The notes under the pieces: generated by a model
What the model saw: only the letters and a program-made list of their open reading frames with translations
Told to the model about the DNA's origin: nothing
Database searches by the model: none
Translations under genes and position numbers: made by a program
Origin: Palsa-851 sp035534435
GTDB lineage: Bacteria; Chloroflexota; Dormibacteria; Aeolococcales; Aeolococcaceae
Assembly (NCBI GenBank): GCA_035534435.1
Contig: DATLRX010000111.1
Location: 1 to 50,487, forward strand
DNA length: 50,487 nt
Reading direction: 5' to 3'
Part shown: piece after piece, positions 31,851 to 40,333 of the stretch
Numbering within the stretch: the first letter of the stretch is position 1
How the letters are laid out: the number at the start of each line of letters is the position of its first letter

Positions 31851-32404
31851 TCACCGCCTCCGACCTGCGCCCGGGCGCAACCGTCGAGCGTGACGGAGAC
31901 CTCTTCGAGGTGATCGACTTCTCGCACATGAAGCAGGGCCGCGGCACCGCCGTCGTTCGCGCCAAGTTGCGCAACGTCACCACGGGCGCGGTGACCGACG
32001 AGACGTTCCGGCCCGAGGAGAAGTTCGGCAAGGTGCGCATCGAGCGGAGCGAGGCCCAGTTCTCCTACAAGGACGGCGAGAATTACGTGGTGATGGACAG
32101 CACGACCTACGACCAGATCACGCTCAGTCCCGAACAGCTCGGCAGCGCGGTCGACTACCTGCGCGAGAACGACACCCTGTTCCTCCTGCGGTTCGACGAC
32201 CGCGTGCTCGGGATCGACCTGCCGACGTCCGTCGTCCTCGAGGTCACCGAGACCGAGCCCGGATTCAAGGGCGACACCGCCAACGCGTCGTTCAAGCCCG
32301 CCACGGTCGAGACGGGCCTCGGGGTCGACGTGCCGCTCTTCGTCAACCAGGGCGACAAGATCCGCGTCGACACGCGCACCGGTCGCTACGTGGAGCGAGC
32401 GTGA
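31847..32404 (+). CDS. efp: Elongation factor P
   Basis: Binds ribosomes stalled at proline stretches and promotes peptide bond formation. The three OB/KOW domains are present: ITASDLRPGATVERDGDLFE at the start, YVVMDSTTYDQITL in the middle, and VPLFVNQGDKIRVDTRTGRY at the end. The loop tip reads KQGRGTA with Arg32, where many EF-Ps have a modified Lys; Thermus-type EF-P also has Arg here. No EarP, EpmA or YmfI-like modification gene is seen in the window. 185 aa is normal. Pro-rich targets exist nearby, such as the envelope protein at 23931. Confidence 0.96.
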   Translation: MITASDLRPGATVERDGDLFEVIDFSHMKQGRGTAVVRAKLRNVTTGAVTDETFRPEEKFGKVRIERSEAQFSYKDGENYVVMDSTTYDQITLSPEQLGSAVDYLRENDTLFLLRFDDRVLGIDLPTSVVLEVTETEPGFKGDTANASFKPATVETGLGVDVPLFVNQGDKIRVDTRTGRYVERA

Positions 32405-32790
32405 TGGACGGCGACGCGCCAGACGGCATGCAGCTTCGCCCGGCGGCGAACGGCCGGCGGCAGCTCGGCACCACGCGCGTCGCGAATGAGGTGGTGGCGT
32501 CGATCGCAGCTTTCGCTGCGCTCCAGGTGCCCGGCGTTCACGCGATGTACCACCCGGGAGGGCAGAACTTCGACCGGATCGTGCGCCGCTCGCACGCCCA
32601 CCGTGGCGTCCGCGTCGAGCTGATCGACGATGCGCTGCATCTGAATCTCTACGTCGTCATGGAGTCGGGGGGCAACGTTCCCGCGGTCGGCGCGGAGGTG
32701 CAGCAGCGCGTCGCGGACGCCATCGACCGCATGCTCGCGTTGCGAGTCGAGGAGGTCAACGTCTTCGTCAGCGAGGTCGCCTTCGCGTGA
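32401..32790 (+). CDS. Asp23/Gls24 family envelope stress protein
   Basis: 129 aa with the Asp23-type fold: TTRVANEVVASIAAFAALQV, VPGVHAMY, then GVRVELIDDALHLNLYVVME and VQQRVADAIDRMLAL, VEEVNVFVSEV. Members in Firmicutes and actinobacteria are small cytoplasmic or membrane-associated proteins linked to cell-wall stress. The start is GTG 32401 (overlaps efp by GTGA) or the adjacent ATG 32404. It lies directly before nusB, an order also common in Firmicutes, where an Asp23-family gene precedes nusB. Confidence 0.9.
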   Translation: MMDGDAPDGMQLRPAANGRRQLGTTRVANEVVASIAAFAALQVPGVHAMYHPGGQNFDRIVRRSHAHRGVRVELIDDALHLNLYVVMESGGNVPAVGAEVQQRVADAIDRMLALRVEEVNVFVSEVAFA

Positions 32791-33212
32791 CGCCGGCTGC
32801 GCCGAGCACGGGGAGGCGGCGGCGCGGCCGGGAGCTGGCGCTCCGGGTGCTGTTCGAGATCGAGGGGACGGCGAAGGACCCGGAGTTCGCGCTTCGCTAC
32901 CAGGGCGGCGATCTGCGCGCCACAGCCGATGTTGTCGCATTCGCGCGCACCATCGTGACGGGATGCGTCGACCACCTCGACGCCATTGACGCGGCCATCG
33001 TCGCCGGCATGGACAACTGGACTCTCGTCGATCTCGGCAAGGTGGAGCGCGCCGTCCTCCGGCTCGGCACCTTCGAGTTGTTGTACACGGAGAAGACTCC
33101 GGTGCCCGTGGTGATCGACGAGTCGATCGAGCTCGCCAAGGCGTACGCGGGGGATGAGGCCGCGCAATTCGTCAATGGTGTGCTCGGGCACGTGGCGCGC
33201 GAACGCGTGTGA
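32787..33212 (+). CDS. nusB: Transcription antitermination protein NusB
   Basis: RNA-binding component of the rRNA antitermination complex with NusE (S10). The all-helical fold shows GRELALRVLFEIEGT at the N-terminus and the signatures VERAVLRLGTFELLY and VVIDESIELAKAYAGDEAAQ followed by FVNGVLGHVA. 141 aa is normal. Both ends overlap neighbours by GTGA (Asp23-family gene and xseA). Confidence 0.95.
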   Translation: MTPAAPSTGRRRRGRELALRVLFEIEGTAKDPEFALRYQGGDLRATADVVAFARTIVTGCVDHLDAIDAAIVAGMDNWTLVDLGKVERAVLRLGTFELLYTEKTPVPVVIDESIELAKAYAGDEAAQFVNGVLGHVARERV

Positions 33213-34534
33213 TGCCCGTCACCTGCTCCGTCACCGACCTGACCGCGATGGTCCGCGACGCGCTCGCTGCGCGTCCCGAGCTCGAGGATGTGTTCGTCGA
33301 AGGTGAGGTGAGCAACCTCAAGGCGCACGTGTCGGGTCATCTGTATTTCACGCTGAAGGACGCCCGCTCGTCCATCGCGTGCGTGTGTTTCCGCGCCAAC
33401 GCGCAGCTGATCCCGTTTCGCCCCGAGGACGGGATGACCGTCGTCGCGCACGGGTCCGTCCAGCTCTACGAGCAGCAGGGCCGCTATCAGCTGTACGTGG
33501 ACCGTCTCGAGCCGAGCGGTGTCGGCGCGCTCGCGCTCGGAGTCGAACAGCTCAAACGGCGCCTCAGCGCCGAGGGCATGTTCGACGAGCGTCGCAAGCG
33601 CCCTCTGCCGATGCTCCCGCGACGTGTCGTCGTGGTGACGTCGCGCAACGGGGCAGCGCTCCGTGATGTGTGCACGGTCATCGCGAGGCGCGCGCCCTGC
33701 GTCGGCATCGTGCTATCCCCTGCGACCGTCCAGGGCGACGGCGCGACCGAGACGCTCGTCCGCGCGCTGCAGCGAGCGGACCGGGTGCGCGACGCCGACG
33801 TGATCCTGCTCGTCCGTGGCGGTGGATCGCTCGAGGACCTGATGGCGTTCAACAGCGAGGCCCTCGCGCGGGCGATCCGCGCGACTCGCCTGCCGGTCGT
33901 CGCCGGGATCGGCCATGAGACGGACACCACCGTGGCAGACCTCGCCAGCGATCGACGCGCGGCCACGCCGTCCGCTGCCGCCGAGCTGGTCGCCCCGAGC
34001 GTGACCATGCTGCGCGACGATGTCGCCGCGCGCAGCGCCCGTCTCGCGATGTCCATCGCCGCGACGATCGAGGCGCGCCGCCACCGCGTGCACCTTGCGG
34101 CACTGAGCCTCCGCGAGGCGCTGCACCAGGAGGCGCTGCTCAAGCGGCGCGCGCTGAACCGGCAGACCTCGCGCCTGGCGATGGTCCATCCGTCGCGGCG
34201 AGTCGAGATCGAGCGCCTGCACCTCAGCCGGGCCGACGAGCGCCTCCAGGCGGCGGCGACACGCGTCACCGTCGCGCAGCGCGCCGCACTGCAGACGCGA
34301 TCGGCGCGCCTGGCGGCGCTCTCGCCGCGGCGCACCCTGGAACGCGGCTACTCGATCACGTCGGACCTCGAGGGGCGTGTGCTCACCGATGCCGCCACGG
34401 CCCCCCCCGGAACCAGGCTCCGGACCGTGCTCCAGCACGGCACTCTCGAGAGCACAGTGGAGCGGATGCAGCCCGATGACATCGAGAGTGGCGAACGGAT
34501 GTACGATTCCGGCGACGGATCCACTGCACCATGA
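33209..34534 (+). CDS. xseA: Exodeoxyribonuclease VII large subunit
   Basis: Catalytic subunit of the single-strand exonuclease that acts with XseB. The N-terminal OB domain has VEGEVSNLKAHVSGHLYFTL; the catalytic region shows VVVVTSRNGAALRD, LLVRGGGSLEDLMAFNSE, GIGHETDTTVADLASDRRA and TPSAAAELV; a long helical region follows, and the end has LERGYSITSD. 441 aa is normal. GTG 33209 overlaps nusB; the adjacent ATG at 33212 is equally possible. ATGA overlap with xseB couples the two subunits. Confidence 0.96.
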   Translation: MMPVTCSVTDLTAMVRDALAARPELEDVFVEGEVSNLKAHVSGHLYFTLKDARSSIACVCFRANAQLIPFRPEDGMTVVAHGSVQLYEQQGRYQLYVDRLEPSGVGALALGVEQLKRRLSAEGMFDERRKRPLPMLPRRVVVVTSRNGAALRDVCTVIARRAPCVGIVLSPATVQGDGATETLVRALQRADRVRDADVILLVRGGGSLEDLMAFNSEALARAIRATRLPVVAGIGHETDTTVADLASDRRAATPSAAAELVAPSVTMLRDDVAARSARLAMSIAATIEARRHRVHLAALSLREALHQEALLKRRALNRQTSRLAMVHPSRRVEIERLHLSRADERLQAAATRVTVAQRAALQTRSARLAALSPRRTLERGYSITSDLEGRVLTDAATAPPGTRLRTVLQHGTLESTVERMQPDDIESGERMYDSGDGSTAP

Positions 34535-34860
34535 CACCGACGGAGGACGACATCAGCACACTCAGCTATGAGGTGGCGCTCGCCGAGCTGGACACGCTCA
34601 TCGCCAAGCTCGAGGGTGGCAGCATCGCCCTGGAGGAGGCCATCGGCGCGTACGAGCGCGGGGCGCTGCTCGCGCAGCACTGTGCCGCGTTGCTCGAGCG
34701 CACGGAGCAGCGGGTGCAGCAGCTGGTGGTCAGCGCCGGTGGCATGACGGAGCGTCCGCTCGAAGCGACCACGGCTCTCGACGTCCGGCCAACCCTCGTT
34801 CCGCAGCCGCCGGTGCGGGTCGCCACGTCGCGCATCGATCCCGACGACGTCCCCTTCTGA
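34531..34860 (+). CDS. xseB: Exodeoxyribonuclease VII small subunit
   Basis: Small helical-hairpin subunit that binds several copies per XseA. The core is typical: LSYEVALAELDTLIAKLEGG then SIALEEAIGAYERGALLAQH and CAALLERTEQRVQQL. The protein is 109 aa, about 30 longer than the usual 70-80 because of a C-terminal extension rich in Pro, Val and Thr. The ATG overlaps xseA by ATGA. It ends the aroC-to-xseB string; tlyA begins 38 bases later behind its own -10-like box. Confidence 0.93.
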   Translation: MTPTEDDISTLSYEVALAELDTLIAKLEGGSIALEEAIGAYERGALLAQHCAALLERTEQRVQQLVVSAGGMTERPLEATTALDVRPTLVPQPPVRVATSRIDPDDVPF

Positions 34861-34882
34861 CGTCGCGAATACACCGATTTGT

Positions 34883-34891
34883 TGTCATAAT
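34883..34891 (+). promoter_or_regulatory. Putative extended -10 promoter for tlyA
   Basis: TGTCATAAT is an extended -10 motif (TGn plus CATAAT). The ATG at 34899 follows seven bases later, so the transcript would be leaderless. GGGAG at 34892-34896 lies only two bases from that ATG, too close for a Shine-Dalgarno. An earlier ATG at 34890 overlaps the -10 box itself and is therefore unlikely to be the start. Confidence 0.45.
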
Positions 34892-34898
34892 GGGAGCC

Positions 34899-35666
34899 AT
34901 GACAGCCCCGTCCGCGGTTTGCCGGGTGGATCTCGAGCTCGTTGCCAGGCGCCTGGCGCCGAGTCGTGAGCGCGCCCAGGCGCTCATCGCAGCCGGGCTC
35001 GTCGAGGTCGACGGTGCCACCGTGACGAGTGCCGATCAGCGGGTCACCGCGAGCGCGTCGATCCAGGTCGTCGGCCGCGATCATCCCTGGGCAAGCAGGG
35101 GAGGCCTCAAGCTCGTCCCTGCGCTCGACTCCTTCGGCATCTCGTGCGACGGCCGTGTCTGCCTGGATTCGGGTGCCTCGACCGGCGGCTTCACGGACGT
35201 CCTGCTCAGCCGCGGCGCATCGTTCATCTATGCGGTCGACGTCGGTCGTGGACAGCTCGATCCGCGCCTGGCGACGGATCCGCGCGTCAGGGTCATGGAT
35301 CGCACCAATCTGCGCCTTCTCGCGGCGCTGCCCGGTCCGGCCCCCGATCTGGTCACGCTGGACCTGTCCTTCATCTCGCTCCGCCTGGTCATCCCGGCGG
35401 TGGCCCGTCTGATCGCCTCCGACGGCGCCGACATCGTGGCCTTGTTCAAGCCGCAGTTCGAGCTTGGGCGTGAGGCGATCGGCAAGGGCGGGATCGTCCG
35501 CGACCCGGAGGCCGCAGAAGCCGCTGCGATCGCCTTCGCATCGTGGCTCGAATCCACCTTCGGCGCGGTGAGTCGGGCTCCGATTCCGTCAGCGGTTCGA
35601 GGTGCCAAGGGCAACCTCGAATGGCTCGTCGGCGCACGACTCCCGCACGCGGCGGTGCCCACATGA
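34899..35666 (+). CDS. tlyA: TlyA-family rRNA 2'-O-methyltransferase
   Basis: S4-domain plus FtsJ-fold methyltransferase; TlyA enzymes methylate 16S C1409 and 23S C1920. The N-terminal S4 domain has DLELVARRLAPSRERAQALI and AGLVEVDGATV; the SAM-binding part has VCLDSGASTGGFTDVLLSRG and YAVDVGRGQLDPRL; later come VTLDLSFISLRLVIPA and LFKPQFELG. From ATG 34899 it is 255 aa, a normal size. The stop overlaps nadK by ATGA; the tlyA-nadK-recN order is widely conserved. Confidence 0.94.
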   Translation: MTAPSAVCRVDLELVARRLAPSRERAQALIAAGLVEVDGATVTSADQRVTASASIQVVGRDHPWASRGGLKLVPALDSFGISCDGRVCLDSGASTGGFTDVLLSRGASFIYAVDVGRGQLDPRLATDPRVRVMDRTNLRLLAALPGPAPDLVTLDLSFISLRLVIPAVARLIASDGADIVALFKPQFELGREAIGKGGIVRDPEAAEAAAIAFASWLESTFGAVSRAPIPSAVRGAKGNLEWLVGARLPHAAVPT

Positions 35667-36541
35667 GCTCGCCCCGCAGCATCGGCTTCCTGCTCCATCC
35701 CGGAGAGCGCTTGTCGGTGCAGAGCGCGATCGCGCGAGCTCAGGCATGCGGCCTCAATGCCTGGACCGCGCTCGATGACCCGGAGGCCGCTGTGGCCGAG
35801 CACGGCGCGAACACCGCGCTGCTCGTGACGCTCGGTGGTGACGGCACATTCCTGTACGGCGCCCGGCTTGCGGCTCCCCGGGGGATCCCCGTCGTGGGCG
35901 TCAACCGCGGTCGCCTGGGCTTCCTCACCGACGTCGAGATCGGCGCCCTGCCCGAGGCGATCAGCCGTTTCGCCGCCGGCGACTACACGACGCAGCGCCG
36001 GTCGCTGATCGAGACGAGCGTGGGCGGCGCGGCCGAACCCGTCCTCGCCGTCAACGAGATCGTCGTCCGCGCGCGTGATGTCAACGTCGTGCGGCTTCGC
36101 GTGGACGTCGACGGCGAGCTGCTCGGCGCCTTCGACGCCGACGGCATCGTCGTCGCCACCGCGACCGGCTCCACGGCATACGCCTTGAGCGCAGGCGGCC
36201 CGCCCGTTGATCCGCGGGTCCGTGCCGTGGTCATCGTGCCCCTGGCGGCACACGCCGTGATCAGCCGCCCTGTCGTCATCCCGGAGTTGCTCGATGTGCG
36301 CGTCACGGTCGAGCGCGGCCAGGTTTTCGTCGCCGCCGACGGGCGCTCCGTCGCGTGGCTCCATGACGGTGAGAGCGTCTTGGTGCGACCGGGACCCGAT
36401 CTCGAGGTTGTCCGCTTCAAGGATTCACCCTCGTTTCAGTCTCGCCTGCGCCAGAAGTTCCGCTACGGCATCCCCCACAAGGACCTGCTGCTCGAGCCGG
36501 CCGATGACGACCCGCGGGGGGAGATCCATGGGCCTTCGTGA
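35663..36541 (+). CDS. nadK: NAD kinase
   Basis: Phosphorylates NAD to NADP. The GGDG motif is in VTLGGDGTFL (residues 55-64), followed by GVNRGRLGFLTD and the second conserved region DGIVVATATGSTAYALSAGG. From ATG 35663 it is 292 aa, normal; ATGA overlap with tlyA fixes the start, and the longer frame upstream is a shadow. It overlaps recN by 14 bases. NADP-dependent Dxr and AroE are encoded in the same window, as is NAD synthetase. Confidence 0.95.
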   Translation: MSSPRSIGFLLHPGERLSVQSAIARAQACGLNAWTALDDPEAAVAEHGANTALLVTLGGDGTFLYGARLAAPRGIPVVGVNRGRLGFLTDVEIGALPEAISRFAAGDYTTQRRSLIETSVGGAAEPVLAVNEIVVRARDVNVVRLRVDVDGELLGAFDADGIVVATATGSTAYALSAGGPPVDPRVRAVVIVPLAAHAVISRPVVIPELLDVRVTVERGQVFVAADGRSVAWLHDGESVLVRPGPDLEVVRFKDSPSFQSRLRQKFRYGIPHKDLLLEPADDDPRGEIHGPS

Positions 36542-38261
36542 GCTGCGCATCAGCAACCTCGCCGTCATCCAGGAAACCCGGCTCTCATTCGAGGACGGCT
36601 TCATCGTTCTGACGGGCGAGACCGGCTCCGGCAAATCGATGTGCGTCAACGCGCTGCGTGCCGCACTCGGGGGGCGGCTCGAGCCCGAACAGGTGCGGGC
36701 CGGCACTGCGGGCGCACGGGTTGCCGCCGTGTTCGACAACCCCACGCCACGCCTCCGCGCCCGCCGCGCGGAGCTCGGCATCCCCGACGACGACCTGATC
36801 ACGCTGTCTCGCGACGTCCCCGCCTCCGGGCGCGCGACGTGCCGCATCGACGGTGCCCTGGTCTCCCAGGCGGTGCTCCGTGAGATCGGGGATCTCTGCG
36901 TGGACGTCACGGCTCAGGGCACGAGCCAGCGGCTCCTGCGACGGAGCTGGCAGCGCGAGGTGCTCGACACCTTCGGTGGCCCGGAACTCGAGCGTGCACG
37001 CGCGGCCACGGCCGCGGCATACCGAGCCTGGCGGGCCGCGGTGGACGCGCTGGAGGCCGCGCATCGCGCCGCGAGCACCGGCGCGGCAGAGCTGCAGCGG
37101 GCGCGCGACCTCGTCGAGGACCTCGACATGCTCGAACTCCGCTCAGGCGAGGACGCCGAGCTCCAGGCGGAGCGCCTGCGCCTCCGTCACGCCGCGCGCA
37201 TCGCCGGGGCGTCCCTCGCGATCGCCGATGCGAGCGGTGGCGATGAGCGATCCGCGGCCGACAGGCTCGCCGCCGCGATCGGTGGCGGTGCGGACCTTGC
37301 GGCCGTTGACCCGGAACTCGGGGCGCTCCTCGAGAACGCGGACGAGCTGATCGACCGCCTGCGCGAGCTGGCACTCGACGCGCGCCGGCACGCTGACGAG
37401 GTCACGGTCGACGAAGCCCGTCTCGCGGCGGTGGAGGAGCGCCTCGACACCCTCACCCGCGTGACGCGCCGCCATGGTTCGCTCGACGCCGCGATCGCCG
37501 AGCTCACACGCGCTCGCGCGCTCCTGGACAGCGTCGACGGCGAAGGCGGTGCGATCGGCGCGCTCGAGATCGCCGCCGCCGCGCGGCGCGTTGAAACCGG
37601 CCTGGCCGCCGCCGCGTTGAGCTCTGCACGCTCGGCCGCCGCCCGCCGCCTCGAGCGCTCGATCACGACCGAGCTGCGATCCCTGGAGTTGCCCCACGCC
37701 CGATTCCGGGTGGTGTTGACGCGCAGCCTCGACATCGACGGCGTCGACACCGGCGACGGCACACCGGTGCGGTGCAGCGCAACCGGGGTTGACGACATCG
37801 AGTTTCGCCTTGCTCCCAACCGAGATTCGGTCCCGATGCCACTGGATGAAGGACCGTCGGGTGGAGAGCTCGGCAGGCTCGCGCTGGCGTTGAGCGCCGT
37901 GGTGAGCGAGGACGACGCGCCGGTGCTTGTCCTCGACGAAGTCGACACCGGCATCGGCGGTGAGACCGCCGCGCGAGTCGGCGACGTCCTCGCACGCATC
38001 GGCCGCTCGCGCCAGGTGATCGCGATCACGCACCGGCCGGAGATCGCCGCGCGGGCCGGCTCGCACCTCACGATCGCCAAGCAGGACCGCACCGGCGGGG
38101 CAGAGGCGCGTGCGGCGGTGGTGACCGGCGACGACCGCGTTCACGAGATCGCCCGGCTGATGTCCGGACGGAGCACCGACGCCGCCCTGGCGCGAGCAGC
38201 AGAGTTGCTGGACGAGGGAGCGGGCCGCGATAGGGCCACCCCCGGCCTCCGTACCATGTAG
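36528..38261 (+). CDS. recN: DNA repair protein RecN
   Basis: SMC-like ATPase acting at double-strand breaks. Walker A is LTGETGSGKSM (residues 28-38); a long coiled-coil region fills the middle; the C-terminal half has the ABC signature GPSGGELGRLALAL and Walker B VLVLDEVDTGIGGETA, then VIAITHRPEIAA. The region after Walker A that normally reads VDIHGQHEHQ is here VDVTAQGTSQ, so only part of the Q-loop motif is kept. 577 aa is normal. GGGGGGAG at 36516-36523 is a strong Shine-Dalgarno for ATG 36528, inside the end of nadK. Confidence 0.93.
   Translation: MGLRELRISNLAVIQETRLSFEDGFIVLTGETGSGKSMCVNALRAALGGRLEPEQVRAGTAGARVAAVFDNPTPRLRARRAELGIPDDDLITLSRDVPASGRATCRIDGALVSQAVLREIGDLCVDVTAQGTSQRLLRRSWQREVLDTFGGPELERARAATAAAYRAWRAAVDALEAAHRAASTGAAELQRARDLVEDLDMLELRSGEDAELQAERLRLRHAARIAGASLAIADASGGDERSAADRLAAAIGGGADLAAVDPELGALLENADELIDRLRELALDARRHADEVTVDEARLAAVEERLDTLTRVTRRHGSLDAAIAELTRARALLDSVDGEGGAIGALEIAAAARRVETGLAAAALSSARSAAARRLERSITTELRSLELPHARFRVVLTRSLDIDGVDTGDGTPVRCSATGVDDIEFRLAPNRDSVPMPLDEGPSGGELGRLALALSAVVSEDDAPVLVLDEVDTGIGGETAARVGDVLARIGRSRQVIAITHRPEIAARAGSHLTIAKQDRTGGAEARAAVVTGDDRVHEIARLMSGRSTDAALARAAELLDEGAGRDRATPGLRTM
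38252..38257 (+). promoter_or_regulatory. Possible -10 box for scpA, leaderless type
   Basis: TACCAT overlaps the end of recN and is followed by six bases and the scpA ATG, without a Shine-Dalgarno. That spacing would put transcription start on the ATG itself. No -35 is evident, and read-through from recN is equally possible. Confidence 0.35.
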
Positions 38262-38263
38262 CG

Positions 38264-38986
38264 ATGCAACGGGAGGACGCGGGAGCCACCGCGATCATGG
38301 TGGACGCACCCGGGTTCCACGGGACCCTCGAGGAACTCGTCGCTCGGGCGCACCGCGGTGACGTCGACCTCACCGCGATGTCGGTCAGTGATGTCATCGC
38401 CGAAGCGCGGAGCGCCCTGGACGCGCCGGAGCGCAATGGCGATCTGCGGGGTGTCGCGGACACCCTCAACCTGCTCGCGCGCCTCGTCGCGCTCAAGGCC
38501 GCGGCGGTGCTGCCCGACCAGATCGTCGAGACCGTCGAGGAAGAGGACGACGGCTCCACCGACGCGGGCCGCCGCCTTGCGGAGTACCGGCTCTTCAAGG
38601 CCGCGGCCGAGGCGCTGCTCGCCGAGGCGGCTATCGACGGCGCACGCAGCTTCCTCGGTCTCGTCTCGAGCGAGGTGATCCCGGTCGAGCACCTGCGCAT
38701 CGCGCCCGAACGTCTCGCAGCCGCGTTTCGAGCGGTGCTCGAGCGCATCCGGGACGCCGACCCGCTCCCCGTGGCGATCACCTTCTCGGTGGAGGACAAG
38801 GTGGCGATGCTGCGCGACCGGCTGTCGAGAGGCACGCTCGATTTCGAGGAGGTGTTCGCGGGAGTCCTCAGCAGGCTCGAGGCGGTCGCGTGTTTCCTCG
38901 CGCTCCTCGAGCTGCTCAAACGCGGCGAGGCGACCGTCGAGCAGGGTGATGCGTATGGCCCGATCACGGTGACCGCTCGTGGATGA
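38264..38986 (+). CDS. scpA: Segregation and condensation protein A
   Basis: Kleisin subunit that bridges SMC heads in the SMC-ScpAB condensin. Recognisable are GFHGTLEELVARAHRGDVDL (usual F-x-G-P-L-D-L-L-L-x-L-I start, partly changed), ISVSDV-like MSVSDVIAEAR, LLARLVALKAAAVLPD and a C-terminal winged-helix region ending FLALLELLKRGEATVEQG. 240 aa is normal. scpB overlaps its end by eight bases. smc itself is not in the window. Confidence 0.92.
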   Translation: MQREDAGATAIMVDAPGFHGTLEELVARAHRGDVDLTAMSVSDVIAEARSALDAPERNGDLRGVADTLNLLARLVALKAAAVLPDQIVETVEEEDDGSTDAGRRLAEYRLFKAAAEALLAEAAIDGARSFLGLVSSEVIPVEHLRIAPERLAAAFRAVLERIRDADPLPVAITFSVEDKVAMLRDRLSRGTLDFEEVFAGVLSRLEAVACFLALLELLKRGEATVEQGDAYGPITVTARG

Positions 38987-39569
38987 CGTGCTCGTCCTCG
39001 ACGTCTTCGGACGGGCTGAGGTGCCCGAAGGCACCGCTGACGCCGAGCCCGAGGACCTCGCGCCGGCGCTCGAGGCATTGTGCTTCGCCCTCGGCCGGGA
39101 GGTCACCGTTGCCGAGGCCGCGGCAACTCTCGATCGGAGCCCTGCCGCGGTCACGCGAGCGGCCGGCGTGCTCGCGATGGAGCTGCGAGGACGCGGCCTC
39201 ATGCTGCAGCGATCCAACGATTCCATGCAGCTGGTCACTCGCCCCGAGATGGCATGGGCGGTGCAGCGTGGCCTCCACCCGGAGCGCCCGTCTCGCCTCA
39301 GCCGCGCGGCGATGGAGACACTCGCGATCATCGCCTACCGGCAGCCGGTCACCAAGGCGGTGATCGAGTCGATCCGCGGTGTCGACTGCGAGGCCGTTCT
39401 CGAACATCTCACCGAGCGCGGCCTCATCGACGAGATCGCGCGTCAGGACACCCCCGGGCACCCCCGCCTGTTCGGCACCACGCTCCGCTTCCTCCAGCTC
39501 GTCGGGCTCGAGCGCATCGAGGATCTGCCGCCCGTCAGCGACAACGTGGTGCTCCCGAACTTCGAGTGA
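38979..39569 (+). CDS. scpB: Segregation and condensation protein B
   Basis: Winged-helix partner of ScpA in condensin. Motifs: LAPALEALCFALGREVTVAE at the start, LSRAAMETLAIIAYRQPVTK, VIESIRGVDCEAVLEHLTER, GHPRLFGTTLRFLQLVGL and EDLPPV at the end. The start is GTG 38979. 196 aa is normal. The scpA-scpB-rluB-cmk order is a common conserved block. Confidence 0.95.
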   Translation: MDDVLVLDVFGRAEVPEGTADAEPEDLAPALEALCFALGREVTVAEAAATLDRSPAAVTRAAGVLAMELRGRGLMLQRSNDSMQLVTRPEMAWAVQRGLHPERPSRLSRAAMETLAIIAYRQPVTKAVIESIRGVDCEAVLEHLTERGLIDEIARQDTPGHPRLFGTTLRFLQLVGLERIEDLPPVSDNVVLPNFE

Positions 39570-40333
39570 GCGTGCATCCGCCGGAGCGGCTCAACCGGTT
39601 CCTCGCCCGGCGCGGCGTCGCTTCACGACGGGGCGCCGACGTGCTCATCGCATCCGGTCGCGTCACCGTCAACGGCGAGGTGAGTCCGCTCGGCGTGGTG
39701 GTCGACCCAGCGGTGGATCAGGTATGCGTCGACGGGTACCGCATCCCCGCCGAAGCAGTTGCTGTCACAATCGTCCTCAACAAACCGGTCGGCGTCGTCA
39801 CGACGCGCAGCGATCCGTATCAGCGGCGCACCGTGATGGATCTCATCGAACCGGTCCCGGGTCTGGTGCCGGTCGGCAGGCTTGACGCCGACAGCCGCGG
39901 GCTGCTCGTGATGACCACGGACGGCGACCTCGCTCATGCGATCTCACACCCGCGACACGGAGTCACGAAACGATACGTCGCCACGCTCGACGGTCCGGTG
40001 AGCTCCGAGCAGCTTGCGCAGATCGTCACGGGGGTCGAGCTCGACGACGGACCGGCGCGCGCTCGTTCCGCGAAGCGCGCGGGATCCGATACGACGGTCG
40101 AGGTCGTGATGGCCGAGGGACGGAAGCGCGAGGTGCGACGGCTCTTCGCCGCGGTCGGACTCGACGTGCGCGACCTCGTCCGCATCGCCGTCGGACCGCT
40201 GCTGCTGGGTGACCTCCCGGAGGGCGAGGCGCGCGAGCTGAGTCGGGCGGAGCTGTCGTCGCTCCGCGCGGCGGCGGGACTTCCCGCACCGCCGCGAGAA
40301 CGCCCGGCGCCACGAACGCGACGGTCGCGATGA
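39566..40333 (+). CDS. rluB: Pseudouridine synthase, RsuA/RluB family
   Basis: Isomerises a uridine in rRNA; RluB-type enzymes act on 23S U2605. An N-terminal S4 domain (RLNRFLARRGVASRRGADVL) is followed by LNKPVGVVTT, the catalytic motif VPVGRLDADSRGLLVMTTDG with its Asp, KRYVATLDG and AEGRKREVRRLFAAVG. From GTG 39566 (GTGA overlap with scpB) it is 255 aa with a short basic, Pro-rich tail. Distinguishing RluB from RsuA or RluE rests mainly on the scpB-cmk context. Confidence 0.93.
   Translation: MSVHPPERLNRFLARRGVASRRGADVLIASGRVTVNGEVSPLGVVVDPAVDQVCVDGYRIPAEAVAVTIVLNKPVGVVTTRSDPYQRRTVMDLIEPVPGLVPVGRLDADSRGLLVMTTDGDLAHAISHPRHGVTKRYVATLDGPVSSEQLAQIVTGVELDDGPARARSAKRAGSDTTVEVVMAEGRKREVRRLFAAVGLDVRDLVRIAVGPLLLGDLPEGEARELSRAELSSLRAAAGLPAPPRERPAPRTRRSR

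Noticed and set aside
33212..33214. ATG of xseA as the sole start
   Set aside because: The GTG three bases upstream gives the GTGA overlap used elsewhere; the two cannot be separated by sequence alone, so I kept the GTG and mentioned the ATG.
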